Assembly (NCBI GenBank): GCA_022385755.1
Contig: MU278354.1
Span: 512,805-576,804, forward strand
DNA from: Trametopsis cervina
Taxonomy: Eukaryota; Basidiomycota; Agaricomycetes; Polyporales; Irpicaceae
Reading direction: 5' to 3'
DNA: 64,000 nt
Each line of letters begins with the position of its first letter. The first letter of the stretch is position 1. The translations under genes were made by a program, and so were the position numbers. Under the pieces are notes generated by a model. The model searched no databases, was not told the DNA's origin, and saw nothing but the letters and a program-made list of their open reading frames with translations. Shown here in pieces: positions 13,101-23,946 of this stretch.

Positions 13101-14272
13101 AGACGCCCAGAGCGTATAAATCTGTTCTGTGATCTTCGCTGATAGATTCCATACCTCCCGTTTGTTCAGGTGCTGGGACGGAATAGCATCAGCTGCGCCG
13201 GCCGCCGGAGTCAATATAGTGCCGCCTTACCCAGATAGCAGAGCGCTTCCTTGACCTTCAGTTTCTGAGCTTCCTCAAAGTCGTCGGACCGCAGGACGAA
13301 AGTCGAAGGAACACCAAACTGCTCCAAAGAAACCGCCCTGTTGCCAAAGTGAACCAGCCGCACCAAGCCGCTATGTGAATTGAGATGAAATGCATTCGCT
13401 CGAACTATAAGCGCTCGTGAATAAGCAGATTCGATCAGATTATTCTTGCCGGAACTCTGACCTTCTCTGTGTATAAGACCAGCACTGTTTGCTCTTGTCA
13501 GCGACACGGGCAAAACAATTCTACACACGCTTCATACCTATGTATCATCTGCAAGGCCTTGGTTGCCTGTATGGCAAACCTGAATGATAGACAGTTAGAG
13601 GAGGACTGCGAAGGAACACATAATATGTTCACTCAATGAATGTGGCAAGATCCATAATCTCCATGGGCTCCATATCCTCCAAATACTCGGGATCTTCTGA
13701 CCCCAGCAGGTACACGTCGCCGTGAGAAGGGGGCGGCCGGGGGCGGGTGAGATCTGCCAGCAACAAATCGTTGACTTTGGACGGCGGAAAATACCGTCCC
13801 AGAACGTTTTGCCCAGGATGAATCAGTAATAGCACGATGCAGTCTCCGTTGTTCTTGGGAATAGTGAAAAAATCGATCATGCGAAGCGAAATGCTGGAGC
13901 CTTCTGTGCTCGTGCCTAAACGTTCGAGGCTGTCATGGTCATCACAGGTGAGCGGACAGATGAGTGGCGATATTATGACAACGTACATGTGGGCCTCCCG
14001 CTCGAGACACATTGAACCGTTGGTATGTGCAGCGGCTATCTTTGCGAGTACACTCGATCCGTCCTTCAAGCTCATACCCTCCGCAAGTAGTGTGATACTG
14101 CCCGTGTCATTCCATGGCACTGCCTAGTGATTGTCCGATTGTTAGCACACACGAGCAATATATATAGCCTGTGATGCACACGTACTTGTTCGAAAGTATA
14201 TCCCGGTACTGAAAGTATGCCATCCCGGAAGAACAGATTGGGAAGGGCTGGCTGGGCGTACTTTCTGCGCAT
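4106..14272 (-). CDS. Class X (Mak2/Mak3-type) hybrid histidine kinase with N-terminal kinase-like domain
   Basis: Very large multi-intron sensor kinase of the fungal group X architecture (fission yeast Mak2/Mak3 type), by family knowledge a stress sensor feeding a phosphorelay. Start ATG 14272 ([15 protein letters not shown]). Order seen: Ser/Thr kinase-like domain (about 14272-12940) with [11 protein letters not shown] where HRD is expected, VHFGNR where DFG is expected, and [13 protein letters not shown]; a P-loop ATPase domain with GPPGAGKST, made by joining exons across an intron at 11984-12034; a long helical middle (about 11900-7500); a GAF domain (about 7250-6600); HisKA with SHELRTPF, its His at 6489-6491; HATPase with [10 protein letters not shown] and FGGTGLGLS (about 6300-5330); a first receiver-like segment with [10 protein letters not shown]; and a second receiver with EDN, LFDHHMPICDG (Asp at 4527-4529) and the Lys of FLSKP. 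The last exon ends in DHDNTSNS. Likely well over 2,000 residues; exon ends are approximate. Confidence 0.85.
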
Positions 14273-14825
14273 GGCAGAAGAGATAAAATGGCCGCTTTCC
14301 GATGCTGAGTGAGACCCGAACTCTAGTAGTTATGGTGGTTAGCGGAAGGAACGGGTGTCTGGCATCCGCCGAAGCGTCCAAGCTGGTCCACTGCAGGGAT
14401 CAGCAAACAAGTCTACATCACACCGTGACACTTACGCGATGCGTCACGCATACACAACTACGTCATGTTCCCGTGACCGTCATCCAATCAGAGACCACAA
14501 TATTCCAGATAGGAGGTGGGTCTGGACCCGCCGCACGTGTTTACTTTACATCCGTCGAGGAACAAATGATCCGAGTATGCATAATTGGCCTTCGTCCCTG
14601 AGCACCGAAGGCTGCAGAACTGCTCAAGCTCGAGGATGCCCTGCCTCTATCTTACACGAACACAACGTTTTAACTACTACTGACACGCTCCAAACTATTG
14701 AATATAAGCGGTTAGATCCTCTGACATCCGGTCGATAATCATATAATATGCAAATCGAGTTCGCGCCGGGTTCCTATCCGTCTCGTATAGATTACAGTGA
14801 TACTGTACAAGAGTGCAAAGTGAGG
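14273..14825. other. Spacer upstream of the histidine kinase, no gene seen
   Basis: Lies between the histidine kinase start and the exonuclease stop, both on the minus strand. It should hold the kinase promoter and exonuclease 3' UTR. The open frames on the plus strand have no recognisable features. Confidence 0.5.
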
Positions 14826-16139
14826 TTAAAATACATACTCATCTGCACCTCGCCCTCGTCCTCGTCCTCGCCCTCGCCCGCGCCCTCTCGGTCGAAATGG
14901 TGGTCGGTCAGTCTGACCTACCCCTCCACTAAGGGGTGCGCCGATCCGTGGGGCTTGTACGCCAATATAAGGGTTCCAGGATCGCGTTGGGACGTGCCTC
15001 TCAGATGAGGGTCCCGGACCACCAAAACCACCGAGCTTTGTCCCAGGCTCCGACATGGGAGCCACGTAAGATTCTCCCAAAGCGGACGACGATGTCGCTG
15101 CAGCGGCGGGAGTGTGATTCCTAGCAGCCTTTTCACCGTCCTTTCGTTTCTTGTCCTTCTCTGGTTGCGGCTCCCGTGGCGGAGGAGGAGGACCTGGGTC
15201 GTAGAAAGGATTGTATGGTTGCCACAATATCGCGGGCTGAGGAAGCACAGAGGGCTGATAAGGAAGGCCCCGGAAGACATCGAAGGAGTAGAAGGCGGGA
15301 AGAGGCTTCGGATCTACATTGTCGAGCAGCGGCGATAGTATCTGGTAGAGCGTCAGGCCGGAATGACAGTCATTGGCGGCGTCTGCTAGAAGTGTCAGTA
15401 CGAACGAAGTTCATGACGAACAGATGACGACCTACAGTCCTGCTGTATCGGTGTGAGAACCGATTCCCAGTTGCTGCGCGTAGTCTTTCCTTTGGTCAAG
15501 GACAGATCGTGATATGTTTCGCACAACCTTGCTAGACCTATGGGGGCGGAGTATTTGCCCTTCCATCGGGCGTTGTCCACAGTACGCGCGAGCAGTCCCA
15601 GTTCCACGCAGTTTCGAACGTTCACCCCATAGTCCTTCCACAACTTCTTGCAGTCGTCTGAAATGCGATAGATCAATTGAGAAATGGCGAAGAAAAAAGC
15701 GGAAGAACGTACTTAGGATGCTCACACCGGCTTTGCAGTACTTCGGATTCTCCAGAACGTCACGTAGTGCGTCAGGGAAGCCGTAAACTGTAAGAGGGCA
15801 CGATTATTCTTCAACTACGAAGCAATGTGATGCAAAAGCACTTCTCATAGCCGTGAGTTGGATCAGCAGCACAGTGTCTTCGGTTGCAAGCTGTACAAGC
15901 GCGACTGGGTTTTCGGCTTGATATTTGCTGTATATCGGCTTCCACTCGAGATCGAACCCCAAAGGACCAGGTCTGAGCTGCGATAGTTCTTTCGTTGCGA
16001 CGTCGGGATTGCGGATGTAGACTAGGCGTGCGTTCGGTGAGTTCTTGCTCCATGAATACAGGTCGTAGACTCGTTCAGGAACCTTTGGCTGCTGAGGTTG
16101 AGGCTCCGGGACGTTGCCTTCTTCCGTTGTAGAAGCCAT
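14826..16139 (-). CDS. 3'-5' exonuclease domain protein (DEDDy, WRN/RNase D-like) with Arg-Gly tail
   Basis: Nuclease of the DnaQ-like DEDDy superfamily. Starts at ATG 16139 (MASTTEEGNVPEP). Motif I is GFDLEWKP (about residue 65), then NPVALVQLAT and the middle motif region KKLWKDYGVNVRNCVELGLLA, followed by LARLCETYHDLSL and TRSNWE. Motif III YAANDCHSG is restored only if the last intron ends at the second possible AG near 15385; the alternative AG would give SDAAND and lose the catalytic Tyr. After the exonuclease fold comes a Pro-rich linker (PGPPPPPREPQPEKDKK) and a C-terminal (RG)n run ending DEYVF, suggesting nucleic-acid or protein binding by an RGG-like tail. Such proteins trim DNA or RNA 3' ends; the exact substrate is not predictable. 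Confidence 0.8.
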
Positions 16140-17585
16140 AGGGGGTGGGGGTAGGCAAAGTATGCAAGGAAAGGGGTTATATGCGAGTTCGTTGTATGAC
16201 AAGTTATCAGACTAGGAGGCGGCGAGAGCTCGAGAAACAGAGCTCGGCAAGTATGCAAACAGACGCAACGTGCGCTCAAACAGAGGTCTCGCAGATGCAC
16301 AGCTACAACTTGAGGTTCACGCTGTGCATATGCGGAAAGTCTGTGCAGTTGGTCGTCGCAAGTGACTGCGACCTCGAGGGAAGAGTCAGGAAAGAAGCCG
16401 CGGTATTGGCAATCTCGGTCGCGGTGATAACCCATGGGCGTTTATCTGGTGTCCAGCTGTGACCCGTGACGTCACGGACATCGTAGCAGTACCGTAATAT
16501 AGCTGCAGTTGCAGCAGCCACAACTTACACCACAACTGTGTGTTATAGACTGTCGCGTCATTGAGAGCGACGACCATTCGACAAAGTCTCCCCCGTAGAA
16601 TGTGAGCGTGGGTTTATAGGTGCCGTCGAACAGTGTTTTAGAATGTGAAAGCCCAACGCTCGCGTTGTGCCGTACCCTCCATTACTTCATTGTTTATGTG
16701 GAACGGTGCCATTTACTACCTTGCATGTACCTGCATAACCCATCGTGTATTGAGCCGCAGCGCAGGTGGTTTCTTCCGTTTCAAGCCCTTCCAGTACCTG
16801 TCATGCGTTCCTAGGATACGGAGGTGTGCGATAGCCTCTGCAGCCTTCTTCAGGGTCAGTGCATCCGTAGACTGGGAATGAACATGATTTTCAACTTTAC
16901 TATCGATCAGTCTGGATTCTACATCCCCCAGGAGCTGAAACGCAATACGGTAGTTGAATTCCACACTTATCTGTCACCAGGAACTTGAGCGGCTGTAATT
17001 TATGGAGAATATGGCGGCAGTTTACAATGCGCGATGTCTTGCATGGTGCACATCCCAATTCTCACTCGTTCCGAATGAACCATTCCTGAACTTACCCACT
17101 CTCGTACCCCACACAATCGTTGCTAAACGAAGCTTGGCAATACAGCAATCAAGATCGCAATCTGTACATAGAGGTCAATACGCGCTTCACGGTTGAATTC
17201 GCGGAGTCGAGATCAACTCCGGCACAAGTGCTCCATTGCAGGTGGTTGTAAAGAGTGGCACGGCGTCGCACCGATGTATGTTGAACTACCTATTCGGCAG
17301 CGAGTTAAAGGGTGTCGACTTATGCTGGGTAAACGGCAAAATCAGCGCGCCATACAGCCCAACCAGATACTTCCTACATCCGCGGCGCCTGGTTTCCAAC
17401 TCTCTCGAAATAAACCGGATAGAACCTGTCAAGCATCGGTCCCACAGCCGGTAAAGACGTGTGAACCTCGTCATTATCTTTTAGTGGAAGGGGAACACAA
17501 GTATACTGTTACAAAATTCACTAGGAGCACACTCTACGAGGGTGACAGGCAATAGGTAAAACACAAACAACAAGCTGAGGTACGT
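16140..17585. other. 1.4-kb spacer, no convincing gene
   Basis: Between the exonuclease start and the SUB2 stop, both on the minus strand. I read both strands. The longest minus-strand frame (16716-16964) has no upstream or downstream partner exons that I can join into a plausible protein, and no tRNA-like B box is present. It may contain a non-coding transcript or a decayed gene. Confidence 0.45.
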
Positions 17586-19685
17586 TTAAGAGGTCACTGC
17601 GAAAAAATTATTGGTCAGCGATGAACAACAACGGATAGAGTAACAAGACGCACTGTAACTGGCGGAATCTATGTGCTCAGGAAGTTCGGGCACAGCGACC
17701 TCGAACCGAGCTTGGATTGCAGCCATGACCTGCTGGTCAGACTCGGAAGACACAAACGTGATGGCGAGACCCTTCGTTCCGAATCGTCCAGCACGACTAG
17801 TATGCGAAGCTTCAGTGAGCATGTGTCTGGGGCCCGGGCAAAAACGACATACCCAACACGATGGAGGTAACTGTCAGCGTCAGCTGGGCAGTCGTAGTTG
17901 ATGACGATGTTGACACGTTCAACATCGATACCACGACCGAAGATATCAGTTGCGACCAGGATACGTTTCTCGAACGCCTTGAAAGCAGTGTAACGAGAAA
18001 TACTAACGCAGTCAAGTGGGTAAGTAATTGAACTCAAGACAGAAGCAAAGAAGCGCACCGCTCTTCTTGGGTTAAATTGGAGTGGATGCTGATACTGGGG
18101 AAATTGCATGACACCAGCAGCTTGTCCAACTCAATAGCACGTGGCACCGACTTGACGAAGATTACGACCTGAGATCGTGGTTAGGAGGAAAATACTCAGT
18201 GAGTGTGTAGCACCAACTTGGTTGAATTCAAGAGTATCCAGAAGCTCATTGAGCTTCCTGTTCTTGATGATTTCGTCAAGCTTCACGTAATGTTGTTGTA
18301 ATCCATGGAGTGTCAACTTCGTCTCGTCATCCACGAAGATTTCGAGAGGCTGAAGAGCATTTAGCATGAGTAGTAAAAACTGAGAACTTTGCGCTCACGT
18401 TAGTCATGAACTTTTTGCAAGTCACACGTATTTCTTTCGCCAATGTTGCGGAGAACATCATAACTTGCTTGTGAAGCGGAGTCGCCCTGAAGATTTCTTG
18501 AACATCACGACGCATATCTGGTGGGTGGTGGCGAGGTGAGAAGCATTGTCGAGAAAGAAAGAATAAGAGATAAAGGTAGGGTCAAATGGCGTAGCATGGG
18601 AAAATGAACGATAGCCAGAAAGACCGTGGCTTCAGCCCCTAATCGTCGCTGTCTTCGTTTCAGGAACAGTTTCGTCAACAAAGGCCCACCACCCCTCCTT
18701 CCTTTGCTCCTCAACCAAACGAATTCCGTACCAACGGTTCCCATATTGGTCGAGGGAGGGAAAATACCCAGCACCGTCGCATAACGTAGACAGGCGATAA
18801 TAACTTCATGAAACCCATCAAGGCCGGAACGACGCGAGCCAAATATGGGGCCGGTAGCTCAAGTGGCTCCGCATGCCAAACTGATCTGGTGAAGGGCCGA
18901 AGCTTTGCAGGGAGGACTAACCGAGCTGTTCGAGCATTTTGTCACACTCGTCCAAAATGAAGTGTTTGACTTTAGAGGCGTCCAGAGCTTTATCCCTGAC
19001 GAGGGCGTTAAGACGACCAGGAGTGGCAATGATGATGTGAGGGCATTTCGTCTTGTCACGGAGGAGCTCGATATCTTTGGATACCGCTGTACCACCATAC
19101 ACGGCGTTGACGCGCACCTCCGGCATGTACTTGGCGAAACGAGAATACTCGTTCTTGATCTGGAACGCCAGCTCACGCGTATGACACATGACGATGACTG
19201 AGACTTCGCCATCCACAGGTTCCAATTGTTGGAGAGTGGACAGGACGAAAACAGCTGTCTTTCCGTGACCAGACTTGGCCTGGCAGAGGACATCCATTCC
19301 CAGCACTGCCTGTGGGATACATTCCTGCTGGACTACAAAGAGTGTCAGCGTGCGTACACGGCAGCAATTATACCCTAGACATACCTTCTGAAGGATGTTC
19401 GAAACCCAGATCACTGATAGCACGTAGCAATTCGGGCTTTAACAAGAAATCCCTACATGAGTGTATGCGGTGAGTCACGGGAACGCAGCAAGACAGCTCT
19501 AACGCGACCAACCTGAAACCAGTCGAGTGGATACCCGAGAAGTTTTTCTTGTCGCTGTCACCGTCTGCGGCTGCGGCTGCTGCAGAAGGAGCACCGTTCG
19601 AGGCAGATGCACCACCTGCACTATTTGTGACGACGTCGTGCTCATCCTCGTAGTCAATAAGCTCCTCGTTATCGGGTGCGCTCAT
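17586..19685 (-). CDS. SUB2: ATP-dependent RNA helicase Sub2 (UAP56, DECD-box)
   Basis: DECD-box helicase that acts in spliceosome assembly and, within TREX, in nuclear mRNA export. Start ATG 19685 ([17 protein letters not shown]), an acidic N-terminus typical of Sub2. Q motif region GFEHPSE; motif [10 protein letters not shown]; motif Ia [10 protein letters not shown]; motif Ib TPGRLNAL; motif [12 protein letters not shown]; motif [13 protein letters not shown]; then [20 protein letters not shown], motif IV region IFVKSV, motif [22 protein letters not shown] and motif VI HRVGRAGRFG. A last intron gives the C-terminus IDSASYMTS, matching the family. About eight introns; the one after [10 protein letters not shown] is unusually long (404 nt, 18518-18921). 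Divergent from the dicarboxylate carrier gene. Confidence 0.93.
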
Positions 19686-20210
19686 TTTGTGTTTTGGGTC
19701 TATGCGAGTTGACTCCGGGGTGTACGGGGTAGAAACAAGCAAGAGGCAGAGATGTCGAGAACAAAGGCGGTGGTGGGAGGAAAAAGGGCGTCCAGCGCGC
19801 ACCGAAAGCCAACAAGCACGCGTGGGCGGCCCCCCGGCCGCTGCCGGAGTAATAGACGCCCATGTGACGGTGGTTCACTGAGTTCAGCGATGTGCTTGGT
19901 TTACGGAACGATTCTGTGTACCATCTCACTGGCTAATGAACATACCCCTGTAAATCACCATTGCTGTTTCAGCAATCCTGCGACGGCAGTAAACTGGAGG
20001 CTTCGGAGCCCGCGCGGAAGGGCTAATGTGATTTTGAGGTGGTACGGCCGAGGGCGCATGATAGCCGCTTGTCAGACCGCAGTGACACACCAGACCTCTG
20101 CACGGCTCCCAGCAACAACCATTCCAAATCCCGGCACGGCATGAGGATATAATCCAACCAAGGACCTGCAAGCGACGCCTGCAGCAACTCTCACTCGCCC
20201 ATCTTCCAGA
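19686..20210. other. Divergent promoter region SUB2 / dicarboxylate carrier
   Basis: 525 bp between two start codons pointing away from each other, so it should contain both promoters and 5' UTRs. No clear TATA box or repeat seen. Confidence 0.5.
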
Positions 20211-21690
20211 ATGCCGAACAGGCAAACATATCCATTCTGGTAAGCCTCCTGCGTCTATCCAATGAAGCACCACTGATAGCGACGGCGTACTTCCAGGCTG
20301 GGAGGTTCGTGCCCTGCGATGCTACAGAATCTCGTACTGACCCGAGTATGGGGCTGTCAGGTGCTGCTGCTTCTAGTGCGTACCTCTAACATCTCTATTT
20401 CGGCGAAAAGTAACCATAGTCTTGGTGCATCTCACAGTGGCTGCAGCGTGTACTCACCCACTGGACCTCACCAAAGTGTACGTCCTGTGCGCTTCTGTTT
20501 GTCTTGTTCTACAGCCGCCTTACCGGGACTCGTTCAGTCGCTTGCAGACAATCCCGCCTACAGGGAACCACAAGCCATCAATGTTCTCCGTCATGCGCTA
20601 CACGATCCGCAAAACAGGTGTTCGCAGCCTCTATACAGGGCTGTCAGCGGCTTTCCTCCGACAAATGTCGTATTCGCTCGTAAGACTGGGTTCGTACGAG
20701 AAGATGAAAGAAGAACTGTCCAAACATAGTACGCCGTCTAGTGGTGCGCTATTTCTGAGTGCAATGGCGGCGGGTGCGCTAGGAGGGATTGCGGGAAACC
20801 CTGCAGGTGCGTAAGACGCTGCATACCGCCGGACGTCATGGTTAACACGTGGTAGACATCCTTTTGGTGCGCATGACCAGTGACAACATCCGGCCGCCAG
20901 ATCAGCGGTACAATTACTCCAATGCTATCTCCGGACTATTCAGGCTCATCAGAGAGGAAGGCACGAAAGGCCTGTTCCGAGGGCTCGAGGCTAACGTCGT
21001 ATGTCATTCCGAGAACTAGTATACAGTTCCCGCTGATAGATCATTGCCTCAGGTCAGAGCGATTTTAATGAATGTACGTGGAGCAATTGTTGTGTATCGT
21101 TCTACTCTTGACAGCTTTATCTAGGCCTCACAAGTAGCGACGTGAGCAGCATACTGTGTGTCAAGTTGACTCAGTCTCAACATTGATACCCCACAGATAT
21201 GATTATTTCAAGTCCAGATTACTATCCCAACCATTACCGCTCACGAACTTTCAGTTCAAGGATAATCTATTGTGCCATACGGCTTCCAGCCTGCTAGCTG
21301 GAGCAGTGGCAACGAGTAAGTCTTCTGTCTCAGGACACCACTCCAACTCACTGCGATTCTAGCCGTATGTTCACCTGCTGACGTCCTCAGGTCACGCGTT
21401 ATGTCTTCAGTCAGTGTCGATTCGTGTTTTTCTGAGCACGCGTCTAATGAGTATTCCTAGTCCTGCGATACGAGCATGATAGAAATACTGAAGACCTCCA
21501 TGAGGGAGGAGGGCCCGCGCTTCTTATTCAAGGGCTGGACACCGGCATTCATCCGTCTCGGTCCGAACACCGTATTCATGTTTGTTTTCTTCGAGGTGCG
21601 CTTCGTTAAGGTCACCGTCTTTCCGTGTCCGTCTTGAGCTCTTTTATCCAGCAACTAAAGCGAGGATGGCGAAACATGTTTCCCGCATGA
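20211..21690 (+). CDS. DIC1: Mitochondrial dicarboxylate carrier (SLC25 family)
   Basis: Inner-membrane carrier of the mitochondrial carrier family, closest by eye to dicarboxylate transporters, which exchange malate or succinate for phosphate. The start MPNRQTYPFW joins by introns to LGGAAASILVHLTVAAACTHPLDLTKVRLQT, giving the first carrier signature (P-L-D-L-T-K). The second signature comes from GNPADILLVRM (about 20800-20880) and the third from CSPADVLRSRVM (about 21365-21400). Between them are SLYTGLSAAFLRQ, GTKGLFRGLEANVVRAILM and FLFKGWTPAFIRLGPNTVFMFVFFEQL, the expected three-fold repeat. Stop TGA at 21688-21690 after NMFPA. The N-terminus before TM1 is short, usual for the family. Exact substrate is inferred from similarity only. 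Confidence 0.88.
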
Positions 21691-22902
21691 CAAAGCAAGA
21701 CTCTCTAGATAATCCACCTAGACCTCTAGAAGATAGAAACCACCATGGACCCAGACTTCACTCATGACAATGACAAACGTTCCTCGTTTATCCCGTTCAG
21801 GACTGTCTATCCCTACACGCCTTATCTTATTCGCCTATCTCTATTAAAATTCTGACTTTGTATGATACTATGTGCCTAAACCCGCGGACGACAATCATCA
21901 TGCCCTTGCAATTCAGTTCACTCCGTATATGGCTTATTCAAGACGGACTGTGAGCTACACACAAGACGTACGGACTTGAAGCAAGGAAGGGTGCGTAATC
22001 TTGATCGGGCTTCTCGTTAACGATGTCTCCAGGGTCAACTTTCCTCTTTGTGGAGCGGCTCCCTCCCACGCGTACATGCACAGCTCACATACGTCCTCCC
22101 TCCATGAACAGTCCCACAAAGCCCCTGGCGGAGCTGTCAAGTTAAAATGTGAAATGACCCTCGTGAGTATCGTTCCACGTTGATGACATGTGCGCCGTGA
22201 CGTCCAACTGTAAAGACTTCAACTTCCCTCCAGCTCCTTCTTCATTACGGCGGACAGGAGCTGCGGCGGCACAGCTGTCTGTATCATTTGCGGTGGGTGA
22301 ATCGGAAAGATGCTGCTGCGCAGTCCACTGAGCTTCTCTCACTTTTACTCAGCGCAATGCGATTCTGGAGGTACAATCGCCTCTAAACAACACGATAGGC
22401 TACGAACCCTCTTTGACTTCAATTTCGAATTCTTCGTCAAAATCATTCTGCCTCGACACCCCGGATGGAGCTGTAATAAGCTCGATCTCACTGGCTGGGC
22501 CTACCGCGAGTGCTGATGCCTTTTACGACTTTCCAGGCGATGATGTAGCCCCACACGTCGGCCCGTACCGGTTTCGGCAGCTCTGCAGAACCATGCTGGA
22601 CCACATGACATCCACCGCTCTGCCTCTGTGCCTCGCATCAGAGAAGGAATGTGCGCTATTCGTGCTCGATGGGCAGAGCGAGCAGACGCCTTTGGTATTC
22701 TTGAAATGCGTGAGACAATATTGCCTTGGGGGTCTTTAACGTTAAGCAGAATACCACGGTCGTATGATGTGCGGAGCGCCAGATTCCGAGGGACTAGACG
22801 TATAAATGGATGTAGGGTGGTACCACTCCCAGTGGAGGCAAAGTTCCAGACGCTAATCCTCGCCATAGTCCTCTTTCCCTTCACTCGACACAATTGACCA
22901 TC
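21691..22902. other. 1.2-kb spacer, no convincing gene
   Basis: Contains overlapping open frames on both strands at 22413-22893 but none shows a recognisable domain or a believable exon chain. One minus-strand segment near 22410-22500 reads like an acidic C-terminus (FDEEFEIEVKEG) and might be the end of an unrecognised gene. The right end holds the promoter of the next gene. Confidence 0.4.
22801..22808 (+). promoter_or_regulatory. TATA-like box before the small Ser-rich gene
   Basis: TATAAATG about 100 bp upstream of the ATG at 22903. The position suits a fungal core promoter with a short 5' UTR. Confidence 0.4.
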
Positions 22903-23296
22903 ATGGCAGGCTTCAACACAGACAAGGACGCCCAGGTACGTCCTTACCTCCTCTGTACACGGGCGATGTAGCCTGAGATCCGGTGGTGCTCAGACAATAG
23001 CGCGGTCGGAGAGTCAGTCTTCCTCTGCAAGCTCAAAGTCAAGCAAGTCATCGCTGTCGTTCGTGTTCAACCGCACAGCGGTGAGACCCACCTCTTCTCC
23101 CCAACAGCGCTGTCTTATGCCCGTTTTTGCTAGCCGCACATCATCCCCAACCTCTTCTCTCAAGGTTCGAATTCAAAATCTCAGCCCGCTGCTGTGGTAT
23201 GTCTTACTCCCTTTAGCAATGCGCGGACGTTGAGATGTAGTATTCCAGGCACAAATGCTAGACGACGACAATCAGGCATGGGGCAAACCCCGATGA
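22903..23296 (+). CDS. Small Ser-rich protein (about 76 residues), four exons
   Basis: Not a recognised family. From ATG 22903 the exons MAGFNTDKDAQ, TIARSESQSSS (followed by a Ser/Lys-rich stretch) ending FVFNRTA, PHIIPNLFSQGS and AQMLDDDNQAWGKPR join in phase 0 with good GT-AG introns (donors GTACGT, GTGAGA, GTATGT). Stop TGA at 23294-23296. Four consistent junctions and a TATA box argue for a real gene despite its small size. The protein is hydrophilic, has no signal peptide or TM segment, and looks disordered with a low-complexity Ser core. Function unknown. Confidence 0.68.
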
Positions 23297-23946
23297 TCGC
23301 AGAAACTGCGTTGATAGTGTCCTGTGACTTCACTCATTTACGTCTTGTAACATCGTCTTTACGATATGCGGCACTTTATTACCGAGTAAACCTCTCTTAT
23401 CGCGTTATGGAAGGATGCACCTTTACGCTTAAAATGATAAGTCTATGCTCGATTGACTCACATCAATGGACCTAGTATATCAATCTCTTCACGCTGCGAT
23501 AACGGGCCTTGAGCATTGCTGTATATGGCAAATTTGAGGAGTAGTCACCCTCAAATCAACTCGGATGGCTGCGAGTGGTAGAGGATGATAAGCTTCTTAG
23601 TACCGTTCACCCCGCATTCATGCCGGTGGGCTGCGCGGCCTACTTCCATGCGCAAGTGCCAGCTCTTGCTAACGAGACAGATTACGGTGCGAAACGGATG
23701 CGCTTCTTCGACGGAGTGGGAATAGGGTCTAAGGCATTTTGCGATGTCGTAATCATACAATAGTACACAGCAGGATTATCTCTCCTGAAGTTGATGTGTG
23801 AATAGTGACCCATACACGGGAACGGACCAGACGTTAGATGTACATATGATGGAAACGGAACAGACAAGTTCCTGAAGTGTGTGTTCTGTACTATGACATG
23901 AGCGATACCAAATGGAGATGGAAAGTCGTATTCACTTACAGACACT
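23297..23946. other. Convergent spacer, no gene seen
   Basis: Between the small Ser-rich gene and the reductase-like gene on the opposite strand. No convincing coding sequence or RNA gene. Confidence 0.5.

Noticed and set aside
14850..14890. CG-rich CCTCGTCCTCG-type repeat as a stand-alone microsatellite
   Set aside because: It is the coding sequence of the Arg-Gly tail of the exonuclease gene.
15385..15400. Loss of the catalytic Tyr in the exonuclease (SDAAND)
   Set aside because: Using the next AG three bases on gives YAAND and keeps frame, so the motif is intact.
16716..16964. Minus-strand frame with a helical-looking stretch (LTLKKAAEAIAHLRIL)
   Set aside because: Isolated; no partner exons or homology could be recognised.
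22413..22893. Possible genes on either strand left of the small Ser-rich gene
   Set aside because: No recognisable domain, no convincing start or splice chain; left as unexplained spacer.
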